From the NCBI GenBank assembly GCA_012033255.1, contig JAAUSF010000001.1, forward strand, positions 1-64,000: a stretch of DNA of 64,000 bases. Reading direction: 5' to 3'. Under the pieces are notes generated by a model. That model was not told where the DNA came from and made no database searches. It was given only the letters and a program-made list of their open reading frames with translations. Below are positions 41,433 to 50,735 of the stretch, in pieces; positions within the stretch are counted from its first letter, which is position 1, and the number at the start of each line of letters is the position of its first letter. The translations under genes and the position numbers were made by a program. Source of the DNA: Cyanobacteria bacterium RU_5_0. GTDB taxonomy: Bacteria > Cyanobacteriota > Cyanobacteriia > Elainellales > Elainellaceae.

Positions 41433-42512
41433 TCAAACCGTCACTGTGGAAGGATTCAAATGAACTCCTCCATTCAGATCGGGCTGTTGCCAAACCTGTC
41501 CGTCGATTGCCATTTGCTCGATTAAGCTGGCAAGACGCAGGGCTTTCAGGGCTTGTTCTCCACCAACAGAGGGTTGATTCCCTCCCCGGACACAACTGAC
41601 AAAGTGTTCAAGTTCGGCGTGGAGAGGTTCGATGTTGCTGGTGTAGACTTTTTCAATCAAACCATCCTGACGGTAGAGGACTTGCCCATAGTCAGTCAGG
41701 TAATTGGCAGTGGTCTGACGGTGAATCAGGATTTCGTTGTTAAGAAAATCGGCTTCAGTCAGGGAGTTGCGGCAGTGGGCAGAAATGCGGCGGATTTTGC
41801 GGTGCGTGACTTTGCTGGCGGTGAGCGTTGCCACGATGCCGTTTGCAAAACCCAGGATCGCGGTGACATAATCCAGATACCCGGAGTCTGCGGCACGGCT
41901 ACCACTGGCAGTTAGCTTCACCACAGGGGAACCTGCCAACTCTAGCAGCAGATCAATGTCATGGATCATCAGATCTAAGACCACTGAGACATCGTTGGCG
42001 CGATCGGAATATGGACTCATGCGCTGCGCTTCTAGTGCCAGCAATTCTTCTGTTTTAAGAACTTTGCTGAGTTCCTGAAACGCAGGATTAAATCGTTCGA
42101 TATGCCCGACTTGCAAAATCCGATGGGATTCGGCAGCAGCATTCACCAGAGATTCGGCTTCTGAAATGTTAGCGGCGATCGGTTTTTCAATCAACACATG
42201 AATGCCTGCTTGCAAACAGGTCATCCCAACGGCGTAGTGCAGACGAGTTGGAACGGCAATACAAACTGCATCAACATGAGGAAGCAAGTCGCGATAGTCT
42301 TCAAAAAAGCGCACCCGATACTTACCGGCTGTATCTAAACCCCGTTCAACGTTAATATCTGCAACACCAACCAATTCCACATCTTTCAGTAAACTTAGGA
42401 CGCGGGTGTGATGCTGTCCCATGTTCCCCACACCAATGACGCCAATCCGGATCGGCTCAATGGTATGGCGTTGCCCATAGGCATTAGCCTGGTCAGAAAA
42501 ATGTTCTTGCAC
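41433..42512 (-). CDS. Gfo/Idh/MocA family oxidoreductase
   Basis: A 359-residue NAD(P)-dependent oxidoreductase. The Rossmann motif GVIGVGNMGQHHTRVL lies at about residues 24-39, the EKPIAA segment with the conserved Lys at about 113-118, and the C-terminal domain begins around VGHIERFNPAF. Family members act on sugars, inositol or UDP-sugars; the HIERFNPA motif is like UDP-N-acetylglucosamine 3-dehydrogenases used in LPS synthesis, so an envelope sugar role is possible. The start is GTG 42512, as no in-frame ATG lies before the Rossmann motif. The gene is monocistronic. Confidence 0.88.
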   Translation of the reverse strand: MQEHFSDQANAYGQRHTIEPIRIGVIGVGNMGQHHTRVLSLLKDVELVGVADINVERGLDTAGKYRVRFFEDYRDLLPHVDAVCIAVPTRLHYAVGMTCLQAGIHVLIEKPIAANISEAESLVNAAAESHRILQVGHIERFNPAFQELSKVLKTEELLALEAQRMSPYSDRANDVSVVLDLMIHDIDLLLELAGSPVVKLTASGSRAADSGYLDYVTAILGFANGIVATLTASKVTHRKIRRISAHCRNSLTEADFLNNEILIHRQTTANYLTDYGQVLYRQDGLIEKVYTSNIEPLHAELEHFVSCVRGGNQPSVGGEQALKALRLASLIEQMAIDGQVWQQPDLNGGVHLNPSTVTV

Positions 42513-42891
42513 TCCTGCTCTCTCCTACACCACAGAAATCAAGCTAGGGAAACCATATACGGTCGAAAACCACCCAGATAGTATCATGGTGGCTGTGTGT
42601 ATAAAGAATCTTAAAGTTCTATCTAGACGATTTGTATCTCCAATCCGACCATATTTTCTTGGCACAACCCACCTATCATGGGTGTAGATGTGTCAGTTCT
42701 TTCCCTGTCCATTGCTTTTTTAGCTATGTCGTTATAAAGAAATTGAAGGCTGTATCGCTCGTAATGGAAAGAGTAAAGCAGCAAAGGGTATTCATGGATT
42801 CTCTAGGTAACTGTGTATCCGTAGTAACGTTTGTAGGGATTGCCATGCTTGTTTGATTGACTAATTTCTGGTAAAAATTCATACAATGGGA
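42513..42891. other. Region upstream of the candidate sRNA
   Basis: Contains the promoter of the Gfo/Idh gene on the minus strand. A 30-74 codon plus-strand frame (ending MDSLGNCVSVVTFVGIAMLV at 42856) has no support as a gene. Confidence 0.4.
42857..42887 (+). promoter_or_regulatory. Predicted promoter for a short transcript
   Basis: TTGACT (42857-42862) and TACAAT (42882-42887) look like -35 and -10 boxes. Spacing is 19 bp, slightly long. A transcript would start near 42894. Confidence 0.45.
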
Positions 42892-42986
42892 TTCGATCGA
42901 TTCTTGTCAATCCTCCATAAGGCACATTCTTTGAATTGTTAACGTGTTATATAGCCGAGAGAACTGCTTCAGTTCTCCGTTTTTTG
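42892..42986 (+). ncRNA. Candidate small RNA or attenuated leader of about 95 nt
   Basis: The segment runs from a plausible promoter to an intrinsic terminator and contains no gene. It includes CAATCCTCCATAAGG, whose CCUCC could pair with Shine-Dalgarno sequences, as in cyanobacterial sRNAs of the Yfr2 or PsrR1 kind. It could also be a leader that attenuates the response regulator gene at 43015. Confidence 0.5.
42959..42985 (+). terminator. Intrinsic terminator 30 bp before a response regulator
   Basis: GAGAACT/AGTTCTC stem with loop GCTTC, followed by CG and six T residues, then G and another run of T. It is oriented for plus-strand transcription, yet no plus-strand gene precedes it since 41384. 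Confidence 0.82.
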
Positions 42987-43014
42987 TTTTTTACTATCCA
43001 CCCTGCACTGTTCC

Positions 43015-43683
43015 ATGCCTCTGACCATTCTTGTTTCTGACGATGACCTCGGAACACGGCTGTCCATCAGTGACTATCTTGAGCTATCTGGCTATTCGGT
43101 TGTCTCGGCTGAAAATGGTCAAAAGGCGCTGGAAATGGTCGATCGCTATCAACCCCACCTGATTGTCACTGACATTACCATGCCTCAAATGGACGGGTAT
43201 GAACTCGTGCGACATGTTCGCCTCCAACCCGCGTTCCGGCTGTTGCCGGTAATTTTCTTGACTGCCCGAACCAATGTCGAAGAGCGAATTCGGGGCTACC
43301 AGATGGGCTGTGATATCTATTTGCCGAAGCCGTTTGAGTTGGATGAGCTAGGCGCGATTATTCGCAATTTGCTGGAGCGATCGCAACTGATGGAGTCTGA
43401 GTGGCGGTTGCGAGTACGGTCTGGGGAAATTGAAGAAGACAAAGGAGGCTTGACAGCCGAAAAGCATACGCCAACGATCGCGTCTACCTTAGACTTAACT
43501 CCACGGGAGGGAGAAGTGCTAATTGTTGTGGTCGAAGGGTTGTCTAATGCTCAAATTGGCGATCGTCTTCACCTTAGCCCTCGAACGGTGGAAAAATATG
43601 TCAGCAGCCTATTTCGCAAAACCGAAACTAATAATCGAGCAGAATTAGTGCGGTTTGCGATCGAGCATCGGCTTGTAGAGTGA
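43015..43683 (+). CDS. NarL/LuxR-type response regulator
   Basis: A 222-residue two-component response regulator. The receiver domain (about residues 3-120) has the acidic pair SDDDLG, the phospho-acceptor in PHLIVTDITMPQMDGYEL (about Asp 54), the Thr in FLTART and the Lys in YLPKPFEL. After a linker, the LuxR-type helix-turn-helix (about 158-222) has LTPREGEVLIVVVEGLSNAQ and LHLSPRTVEKYVSSLFRKT. The receiver resembles the cyanobacterial/plastid Ycf29-type regulators, a tentative assignment. No kinase is adjacent. An intrinsic terminator immediately upstream may control its expression. Confidence 0.9.
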   Translation: MPLTILVSDDDLGTRLSISDYLELSGYSVVSAENGQKALEMVDRYQPHLIVTDITMPQMDGYELVRHVRLQPAFRLLPVIFLTARTNVEERIRGYQMGCDIYLPKPFELDELGAIIRNLLERSQLMESEWRLRVRSGEIEEDKGGLTAEKHTPTIASTLDLTPREGEVLIVVVEGLSNAQIGDRLHLSPRTVEKYVSSLFRKTETNNRAELVRFAIEHRLVE

Positions 43684-43719
43684 AGCCACTGACCACCGTT
43701 CGCCCCGACAATGATTGAT

Positions 43720-43935
43720 CTAAGCTTTAGGCTTCAGGTAAACAATCGCCTGTCGCCACACGATCGTTGGCTGATCATAGTGATCCACGAGACAAACGCA
43801 GTCTGGATCTTGCCAGCGAATTTTTCCTGTCAGCAGATCGTTCGTGCTTAGCTTTAGCTCAACTTCTTTGTTTTCACGAATCAAGGTTTGAATCTGTCGG
43901 ATGCTAGGCAATCCTGTCTCAAGTTCAGTAGTCAT
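43720..43935 (-). CDS. hfq: Cyanobacterial Hfq-like protein
   Basis: A 71-residue Sm-like protein of the divergent cyanobacterial Hfq family. The Sm1 part is seen in GLPSIRQIQTLIRENKEVEL and LLTGKIRWQDPDCVCLVD, and the Sm2-like part in TIVWRQAIVYLKP, where proteobacterial Hfq has YKHAIST. Cyanobacterial Hfq does not bind RNA well and instead binds the type IV pilus ATPase PilB1, affecting motility and DNA uptake. ATG 43935 has AGGAAAAA upstream and fits the family start; a longer frame extends to 44028 but overlaps the promoter area. It is divergent from dapF. Confidence 0.92.
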   Translation of the reverse strand: MTTELETGLPSIRQIQTLIRENKEVELKLSTNDLLTGKIRWQDPDCVCLVDHYDQPTIVWRQAIVYLKPKA

Positions 43936-44092
43936 ATTTTTTCCTAATAGGAAACAACAATCACCGATCGATCCTGATTGACGGGGTGTTATCGTACACT
44001 TGATATCTATAAAGTCCAGGTCAGACAAAAAAGTTCAGTCTGAACGCTCGACCTTAGTGAGTCCTCAAATCATTCCTCAAACGAAGTTGACT

Positions 44093-44956
44093 ATGGCGAT
44101 CGAGTTTACAAAGTATCACGGTTTAGGTAATGACTTTATTCTGATTGATAATCGGCAGCAAACGGAACCCTACCTGACACCAGACCAAGCGGTGCTGTGG
44201 TGCGATCGTCACTTCGGGATTGGAGCCGATGGCGTGATCTTCGTTCTGCCTGGACAGTCCGGTGCTGACTACACCATGCGAATCTTCAACTCCGACGGCT
44301 CTGAACCAGAAATGTGCGGAAATGGCATTCGCTGCCTAGCCCAATTCATTGCCACCTTAGAGGGTAGACCAGACGCTTCTCTCTCTTATCGTATCCATAC
44401 CTTGGCTGGTGTGATCACTCCGAAGTTAGAAGCTAATGGTAATGTAACCGTAGATATGGGGTTGCCTCGACTGCTAGCCTCCGAAATTCCTACTACTCTA
44501 ACCACCCCTAACGAAAAAGTGATCAATCAACCGCTAGAGGTCGCAGGGCAAACGTGGGATGTGACTTGTGTCAGCATGGGCAATCCTCACTGCATCACTT
44601 TCGTTGAGGATGTGGCGGCAATTGCACTGGAGACGATCGGCTCTCAGTTTGAACATCACGCCGTCTTTCCACACCGCACGAACACTGAGTTCATCCAAGT
44701 GATTCGCCCGGATTATCTAAAGATGCGAGTCTGGGAACGAGGAGCCGGGATCACGCTAGCCTGCGGCACAGGAGCCTGTGCATCTCTCGTGGCGGCTGTC
44801 CTGACTGGCAAATCTGCCCGACGCGCCACTATAGAATTACCTGGCGGATGTCTGGCGATCGAATGGTCTGAAATTGACCAGCACCTCTACATGACTGGAC
44901 CCGCCGATCGGGTGTTTACAGGCAACTTAACTAAGAGTTTTGAGTATCCCAGGTAG
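44093..44956 (+). CDS. dapF: Diaminopimelate epimerase
   Basis: A 287-residue epimerase that turns LL- into meso-diaminopimelate for lysine and peptidoglycan. The two catalytic cysteines are in PEMCGNGIRCLAQFI (about residue 81) and ACGTGACASLVAAV (about 223). FTKYHGLGNDFILID at the start, MRIFNSDGSEPE and VSMGNPHCITFVEDV are diagnostic. ATG 44093 gives the usual N-terminus (MAIEFTKYHGLG); the frame is open from 44000. Its stop codon lies inside a dispersed hairpin (44953-44977). Confidence 0.97.
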   Translation: MAIEFTKYHGLGNDFILIDNRQQTEPYLTPDQAVLWCDRHFGIGADGVIFVLPGQSGADYTMRIFNSDGSEPEMCGNGIRCLAQFIATLEGRPDASLSYRIHTLAGVITPKLEANGNVTVDMGLPRLLASEIPTTLTTPNEKVINQPLEVAGQTWDVTCVSMGNPHCITFVEDVAAIALETIGSQFEHHAVFPHRTNTEFIQVIRPDYLKMRVWERGAGITLACGTGACASLVAAVLTGKSARRATIELPGGCLAIEWSEIDQHLYMTGPADRVFTGNLTKSFEYPR

Positions 44957-44977
44957 GGTAGGCAATGCCCACCCTAC
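44953..44977. repeat. Dispersed hairpin overlapping the dapF stop codon
   Basis: GTAGGGTAGGC-AAT-GCCCACCCTAC: 11 bp arms with one mismatch and an AAT loop. It is the same element type as at 9601-9623 and 28807-28825. The first arm includes the dapF TAG. Confidence 0.8.
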
Positions 44978-45037
44978 AGATGGGTTTGCTTAACTCACAC
45001 TCCCGAAGTGGTGAATGTGAGGCTTCTGCTGTCTCAG

Positions 45038-46072
<1,035 letters not shown>

Positions 46073-46227
46073 TTACAACGAACTTCAAAAGGGTACAACA
46101 GGTATCCCTTGGGGGGGCGCAACGTGCAATACCTGCGATCGATTCGGTCAGCACAGTCAGCTTACCACCCAGAATCCTGTTGCTCTCCTTCTTATCCCAG
46201 ATTCTTTAGGATTCCCACTCTCATTAG

Positions 46228-47772
46228 TTAGAGATGGCAATTGGCTTGCTGTTGTTGAATTTTTTGTTGGATGTAGGATGGAATACCGAGAATGGCGTCT
46301 TTATAGAGGCGATCGAATTCTCGATTAAAATGTGCGGCTACGGTGGAATTGTTGATCACGAGCAAATTTTCGTCGTTTCCTTCGTTCGCCGCATTGCTCC
46401 AGTTCTGAGAACCTGTGAGAATGATGTGCCCATCCACAACTGCCATCTTGTGATGGAGTAAATCACCTTTAGGGAGATTGGGAATGCCAACTGTGGCGAT
46501 CGGCACTCCCCAAGGATGATTCTCTGCTTCATAGCGACACTTTTTATCCGCTAATGCAGTGCCTAGCATATCCAGCAGTTCGCTGTAATCTCGGTAGGCA
46601 AAACCCGGATCAATCAATGCACGGACTTGGACCCCTCTACGGCGATCGGTTTCCAGGATGTCACTCAGTTTTTGCTCTGAAAAAACAAAAAGCGCCATGT
46701 CTACGGTGCGCGTCGCTTTGTTCAATACACTTCCAATCAAACCATTGACGCTTTGCTCCCAAGGACGACTAGCAGAAGTAGGGGAAAACTGTACTGTAAT
46801 TGTGGAACCCGGCGCTAAGGTAATAGTTTGCGGCGGACGATAGGGCTTTTGTAGCCCAAATTGGCTATCGGGTTTGCCACCAACTCCATCGCCCCATAGG
46901 ATGTTGAATTCCTGGGTGAAAAGTTGGGCAAGCGCAGGACTGGCGATTTTAAGCAGATGATTGGCATTGCCTTGACTTTCAGGGGAAAGAAAATCTCCAT
47001 GGATATCTGACCAGGTGAAATTGGCTGATCCCACAATCACAACCTGTCCATCAATCACAACAAATTTGTGGTGCATGAGATCGCTGCCTTTCGATCCATT
47101 GGCAGTGTCGTCGATTACGGGAATCTGAGCATTTCGTAGAATTACCAGTGCATCAGTTTGAGCTATCTCGGTAGGGGAAAGCTGTCCATCCCGATCGCCA
47201 TCTGCCGCTTGCATGAATTCCTCATACTTTTTCCGTCCTCGCTCATCCAACTGTTCCACATCTTGCGCGGTCAGGTGGCTCATTGGCTGATGATAGTGAC
47301 TTTCGATAATCACTCGAACCGTCACACCTGCCTGATGTCGCTCTGCCAACGCTTGAGCAATGTGAGGCAGATTGAGTTCATGTACGGCTATGTCAATAGA
47401 AGAATGAGCCGTCGCGATCGCTTCTACTATCCTCTGTTCCAAATCATCTCCTAAGCGTTTTTGATGGCGATACGGCTCAGTGTAGGACGCGGATTGAGCA
47501 TGATTGAAATAAACCTGAATCAGGGGATCTTGCGGAAGCGGTGCTAACAACGGAGGGACAGCAGAACTCTGTCGCCAGAAAGTGAAACCCAGAACTAGCA
47601 GTAACCCTAACAAAAAAAGCGCCAAGAGGCGGAACCCAGTGGAGGAAAGTAGACGCACGGGAAGAACGGCATTCCGTATGAAGATTACTGCTTCAGTAGT
47701 TCCCGTTTTGTGAGGTGGGCTAACGCGATCGAACGCGGGGAGGGATCTCTTGATGATAAAAATCCGTTTCAA
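46228..47772 (-). CDS. Phospholipase D-like protein with an EF-hand loop
   Basis: A protein of up to 514 residues with a membrane segment or uncleaved signal (about 43-66, FRLLALFLLGLLLVLGFTFW) and two phospholipase D (HKD) units. The HKD motifs are MHHKFVVIDGQVVIVGSANF (about residue 230) and LLHHKMAVVDGHIILTGSQN (about 440). Such proteins are phosphodiesterases or nucleases. An EF-hand calcium loop, DGDRDGQLSPTE, lies in the first unit (about 192-203) between the first strand and the HKD motif, unusual for the family. The frame opens at TTG 47772; a later start is possible because the first 40 residues are not conserved. The body would be on the outer side of the membrane. Confidence 0.87.
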   Translation of the reverse strand: MKRIFIIKRSLPAFDRVSPPHKTGTTEAVIFIRNAVLPVRLLSSTGFRLLALFLLGLLLVLGFTFWRQSSAVPPLLAPLPQDPLIQVYFNHAQSASYTEPYRHQKRLGDDLEQRIVEAIATAHSSIDIAVHELNLPHIAQALAERHQAGVTVRVIIESHYHQPMSHLTAQDVEQLDERGRKKYEEFMQAADGDRDGQLSPTEIAQTDALVILRNAQIPVIDDTANGSKGSDLMHHKFVVIDGQVVIVGSANFTWSDIHGDFLSPESQGNANHLLKIASPALAQLFTQEFNILWGDGVGGKPDSQFGLQKPYRPPQTITLAPGSTITVQFSPTSASRPWEQSVNGLIGSVLNKATRTVDMALFVFSEQKLSDILETDRRRGVQVRALIDPGFAYRDYSELLDMLGTALADKKCRYEAENHPWGVPIATVGIPNLPKGDLLHHKMAVVDGHIILTGSQNWSNAANEGNDENLLVINNSTVAAHFNREFDRLYKDAILGIPSYIQQKIQQQQANCHL

Positions 47773-48082
47773 ACATCTGCCAAAAAAACATTTATCACTT
47801 CACGCCTATGTGATTACACTAATATGACGAGTGAATTCATGAGTTCTTTGAGAACTTTCTACTAGGGTAAGGATAAACTCAGTTGCTATACTGATCTGAA
47901 TATTAACCATAAGCAGAAATGTGATCCCTGCTATCCCTGTGAATGGGATCTCTAGTGTTTGAGTTCATCATTTCTTAAAAGTCAGGAAAATGATGAGTTG
48001 TGCTTGAGGCTGAATTTGGAGAGTCAGCCTTCAGGCATCTACCTCTGAGTTCACTCCGTCTGGATTCACGTTGGGAAGAAAT
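47773..48082. other. Divergent intergenic region
   Basis: About 310 bp between the PLD-like gene and the next gene. It contains an imperfect inverted repeat ATCATTT...AAATGAT (about 47968-47996) and nothing else distinct. Confidence 0.4.
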
Positions 48083-48580
48083 ATGCGAGATAGAAGCGAT
48101 CGTTATCAAATCGAATCCATATCGGCACTAACCACCCCTAAGCGGCTCGGTAGCTACTTAATGGAAGCCGGTTTGTTAACGCAAGATCAGATCAATGTTG
48201 TCCTGAATGATCAGCAAGCAACCGGGATGCGGTTTGGCGAAATTGTGATCGCACGAGGTTGGCTTAAGGAGCAAACCATTGAGTGGATTATGGAAAAAGT
48301 AGTAGAGCCAGAAAGGCAGGAAACTTGGCATCAAGAGCAGATATTGCAGCAACGCCAGCGATCGATTCAGCCAAACTTGCAGTCTGCGCCCGTCAAAACT
48401 AGCCTCCCGATTCAGCCTGCTGTGAAAGAGACTCAGCCTTCACCAGTCAAAGCTCATACGGCTTCCCCCTCCGATATGGCATCTAGTAAAAAATCCTTTA
48501 CTCGGCGAGAAGCGCCTATTTCCAAACCATTGCCCTCTGTCAATTCTTCGGACAGTAATGATGTGAATTGGGTGGGTTGA
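48083..48580 (+). CDS. Hypothetical protein with GspE/MshE N-terminal-like domain
   Basis: A 165-residue protein. Residues about 18-75 (KRLGSYLMEAGLLTQDQINV, MRFGEIVIARGWLKEQTIEW) form the small helical domain seen at the N-terminus of type II secretion/type IV pilus ATPases (GspE_N/MshEN-like, which can bind cyclic di-GMP). The rest is a Gln/Pro/Ser-rich, probably disordered tail ending DVNWVG. Single-domain proteins like this are common in cyanobacteria and may regulate pili or secretion; not proven. ATG 48083 was chosen over TTG 48071 in the same frame. It is convergent with the broken AEC transporter. Confidence 0.7.
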   Translation: MRDRSDRYQIESISALTTPKRLGSYLMEAGLLTQDQINVVLNDQQATGMRFGEIVIARGWLKEQTIEWIMEKVVEPERQETWHQEQILQQRQRSIQPNLQSAPVKTSLPIQPAVKETQPSPVKAHTASPSDMASSKKSFTRREAPISKPLPSVNSSDSNDVNWVG

Positions 48581-48583
48581 GCG

Positions 48584-49506
48584 TTAGGCGAATAACCAAA
48601 GCCAGAATGGAAGGAGCAGGAGCAGGGCGATCGATCCCAGGGCTAGCGTTGTGACGGTGAAGTGGCGATCGAGGTCATAAGCTTCGGCAATTACCAGCGT
48701 CGCGAAAGCAGGCGGCATCGCCATTTGCAACACAATCACCAATCGAGGAGTTCCTGTGACTCCTATTAATGGCAGTCCAAACCCCAAAATGAGAGGAATC
48801 GCAACCATTTTGATGCTAAGGCTGATTGAAGCTTGCCAAATATTTTGCCAGGATGAGAGTTGGCTCAGCCGCATCCCTAACAGCAGTAGCGATAGCGCAA
48901 TCACTGCCCAGGCGCATCCTGTCAGTCCTTGCTCTAGGCGATCGGGGAGCGGTACATTGTGAAATCCTAACCCAACCCAAAAACTCCAAAGTGCCGGATT
49001 TTTGATTAGGGCGTGTAGCAATTGTCCCTGTTGATCAGACTTTCTGCCAAAGTATGCCGCTAGAACAACTCCTAACCCGTAAGCGCCTAACGTGCTGCCT
49101 AATGTATCGTAAAGTACTGCCCATCCAAAAAATTGGCACCTGCCAGCGCCAAAGTGACAGGATATCCTAGATAGCCCGTGTTGCCGATCATGGCTGCTAG
49201 CAAGAAGCTCCCTTGAGTTGGCTTGTTTTGCAGTTGCTCTGGTGTAATCGCTTTGATCCAAATCCAGGCGAGTCCTGCCCCTAGCCCGATCGCGATCCAG
49301 CAGACGATCGGCGCAATCCAAACCGATGTTGACAAATTTGCCTGCCGCATAAACACCAGGATGCTAAGCGGAACGCCAACCCAAAACAGGAATTTCCCCA
49401 GACGAGAAGGAATTTCCTTTGATAGTTTTTGACCCAGAATCAGCCCTAAGCCTACCCATCCGATTAGAGGAATGTAGAGTTTTAACAGATTTTCCAGTTC
49501 GGGCAT
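48584..49506 (-). pseudogene. AEC family transporter interrupted by a frameshift
   Basis: Two adjoining frames on the minus strand together make one auxin efflux carrier (AEC) family protein of about 307 residues with about ten membrane helices. The first (49506 to about 49130) begins MPELENLLKLYIPLIGWVG and ends correctly at GYLGYPVTLALAGANF; the rest (about 49130 to 48584) begins FGWAVLYDTLGSTLGAYGLG and ends in the last helices. The join is at six T (49127-49132 on the minus strand); one extra T, or a -1 ribosomal slip, restores the frame. The bases there form U UUU UUG. It may be a true pseudogene, a sequencing error in a homopolymer, or a programmed frameshift. Confidence 0.85.
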
Positions 49507-49675
49507 GGTTGGAAGATTAGGGGAGTGATGGCACAGGCGAGTAGTAATTTGGCAATGTTGTCAGGCAAAGTGAAGTTAACCGATACGCAGTATGATTATC
49601 CCCATCGTTAAAACAACACCCCCAGTTTACAATCTATTACGATAGGGATTTAGTGCTGTGCAGGAGGATTTACTT

Positions 49676-50608
49676 GTGGAAGATGCGGGTCTGCCCCAAG
49701 CTTCTGAGCCGTTGTCAATCCCTGAGTTGTCAATCCCTGAGCCATTGACAGAGTTTTCGACTACGACGATTGATGACATCCCAGAAGCAGTGCGGGAGAG
49801 TGCTGAGACGGAATCTAAGCCCTGGCGAACGCAAAAGCTGTTGTGGTGGGGAGTGGGTGGCGTAGGAACGATCGCCCTCGTTTCAATTCCGCTAATTTTC
49901 TTTTTTCAGGCGCAATCATCAACCTCTTCGGCTCCATCAAACTCAAAGACGGCATCAATTGAGAGATCTGCTTCTCCAGTAGCACCAGCGATTTCAGAAC
50001 CTTATGAGTTAAACGATCCTCAGCGATCGCCTCCTGGTGAAGAGGCTTTATCTTCTAAAGATCCGGCATTACTGGGTCATTTTCCTTATGAGGAAGCTCC
50101 TTTAGAGGAATTGATGCCCATAGCACCGGATGGCAGCATTACCTTACGACGAACCGCCGCCGAAAAGTTTTTGGCAATGTTGGAAGCAGCGAAAGCGGAT
50201 GGGGTGATTATTACACCGTTGTCTGGATTTCGCTCTGTAGCAGAGCAAGAGCAAGTATTCTTTGAGGTGAAGGCAGAACGCGGTCAGAATACGACGCAAC
50301 GGGCGGAAGTGAGCGCACCTCCTGGATATAGTGAACATCATACGGGATATGCGATCGATGTGGGCGACGGTTATTTTCCTGACACGAATTTGCAGCCCAG
50401 TTTTGAACGAACTCGTACCTTTCAGTGGCTCCAACAGAATGCCGCTTTCTACAGCTTTGAAATGTCCTTCCCGCAAGGCAATGCTCAAGGCGTCAATTAT
50501 GAACCCTGGCACTGGCGATATGTAGGCGATCGGACTAGCTTAGAAACCTTCTATCGGGCAAAAAATTTGAATCCTCAAGAAGAGTTTGCTCCCAGTCCCG
50601 GTAGTTAA
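49676..50608 (+). CDS. VanY-like D-alanyl-D-alanine carboxypeptidase (M15B)
   Basis: A protein of about 310 residues with a single membrane anchor (about residues 62-84, LLWWGVGGVGTIALVSIPLI) and an outer M15B peptidase domain (about 150-305). The zinc motif SxHxxGxAxD is in YSEHHTGYAIDVGDGYF and the second motif is EPWHWRYVG; TPLSGFRSVAEQEQVF holds the catalytic Arg. It should trim the terminal D-Ala from peptidoglycan. The frame opens at GTG 49658, but AGGAGG (49663-49668) is correctly spaced before GTG 49676, which I prefer. It begins with repeated SIPELSIPEPL (about residues 13-23). Confidence 0.9.
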   Translation: MEDAGLPQASEPLSIPELSIPEPLTEFSTTTIDDIPEAVRESAETESKPWRTQKLLWWGVGGVGTIALVSIPLIFFFQAQSSTSSAPSNSKTASIERSASPVAPAISEPYELNDPQRSPPGEEALSSKDPALLGHFPYEEAPLEELMPIAPDGSITLRRTAAEKFLAMLEAAKADGVIITPLSGFRSVAEQEQVFFEVKAERGQNTTQRAEVSAPPGYSEHHTGYAIDVGDGYFPDTNLQPSFERTRTFQWLQQNAAFYSFEMSFPQGNAQGVNYEPWHWRYVGDRTSLETFYRAKNLNPQEEFAPSPGS

Positions 50609-50735
50609 CTTCTCCTGTAGGATGGGCATCTTGCCCGTCCAGATCGAGGCAGGCAAATTTAAAGCAGTTGCACATGGCGTATGTCTTCTAAAAATCCTTA
50701 AAATTGTTAATGATTAAATGTTTTGAAAAAAAGTT
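50609..50735. repeat. Short intergenic region with dispersed motif
   Basis: Contains GTAGGATGGGCATCTTGCCC (50620-50639) and AAAGCAGTTGCACATGGCG (about 50661), both copies of motifs seen near 3360-3410 and 20840. Confidence 0.6.

Noticed and set aside
42632-42856. Plus-strand frame of 74 codons before the candidate sRNA
   Set aside because: Cys-rich, unlike a real protein, no ribosome binding site, and overlaps the Gfo/Idh promoter area.
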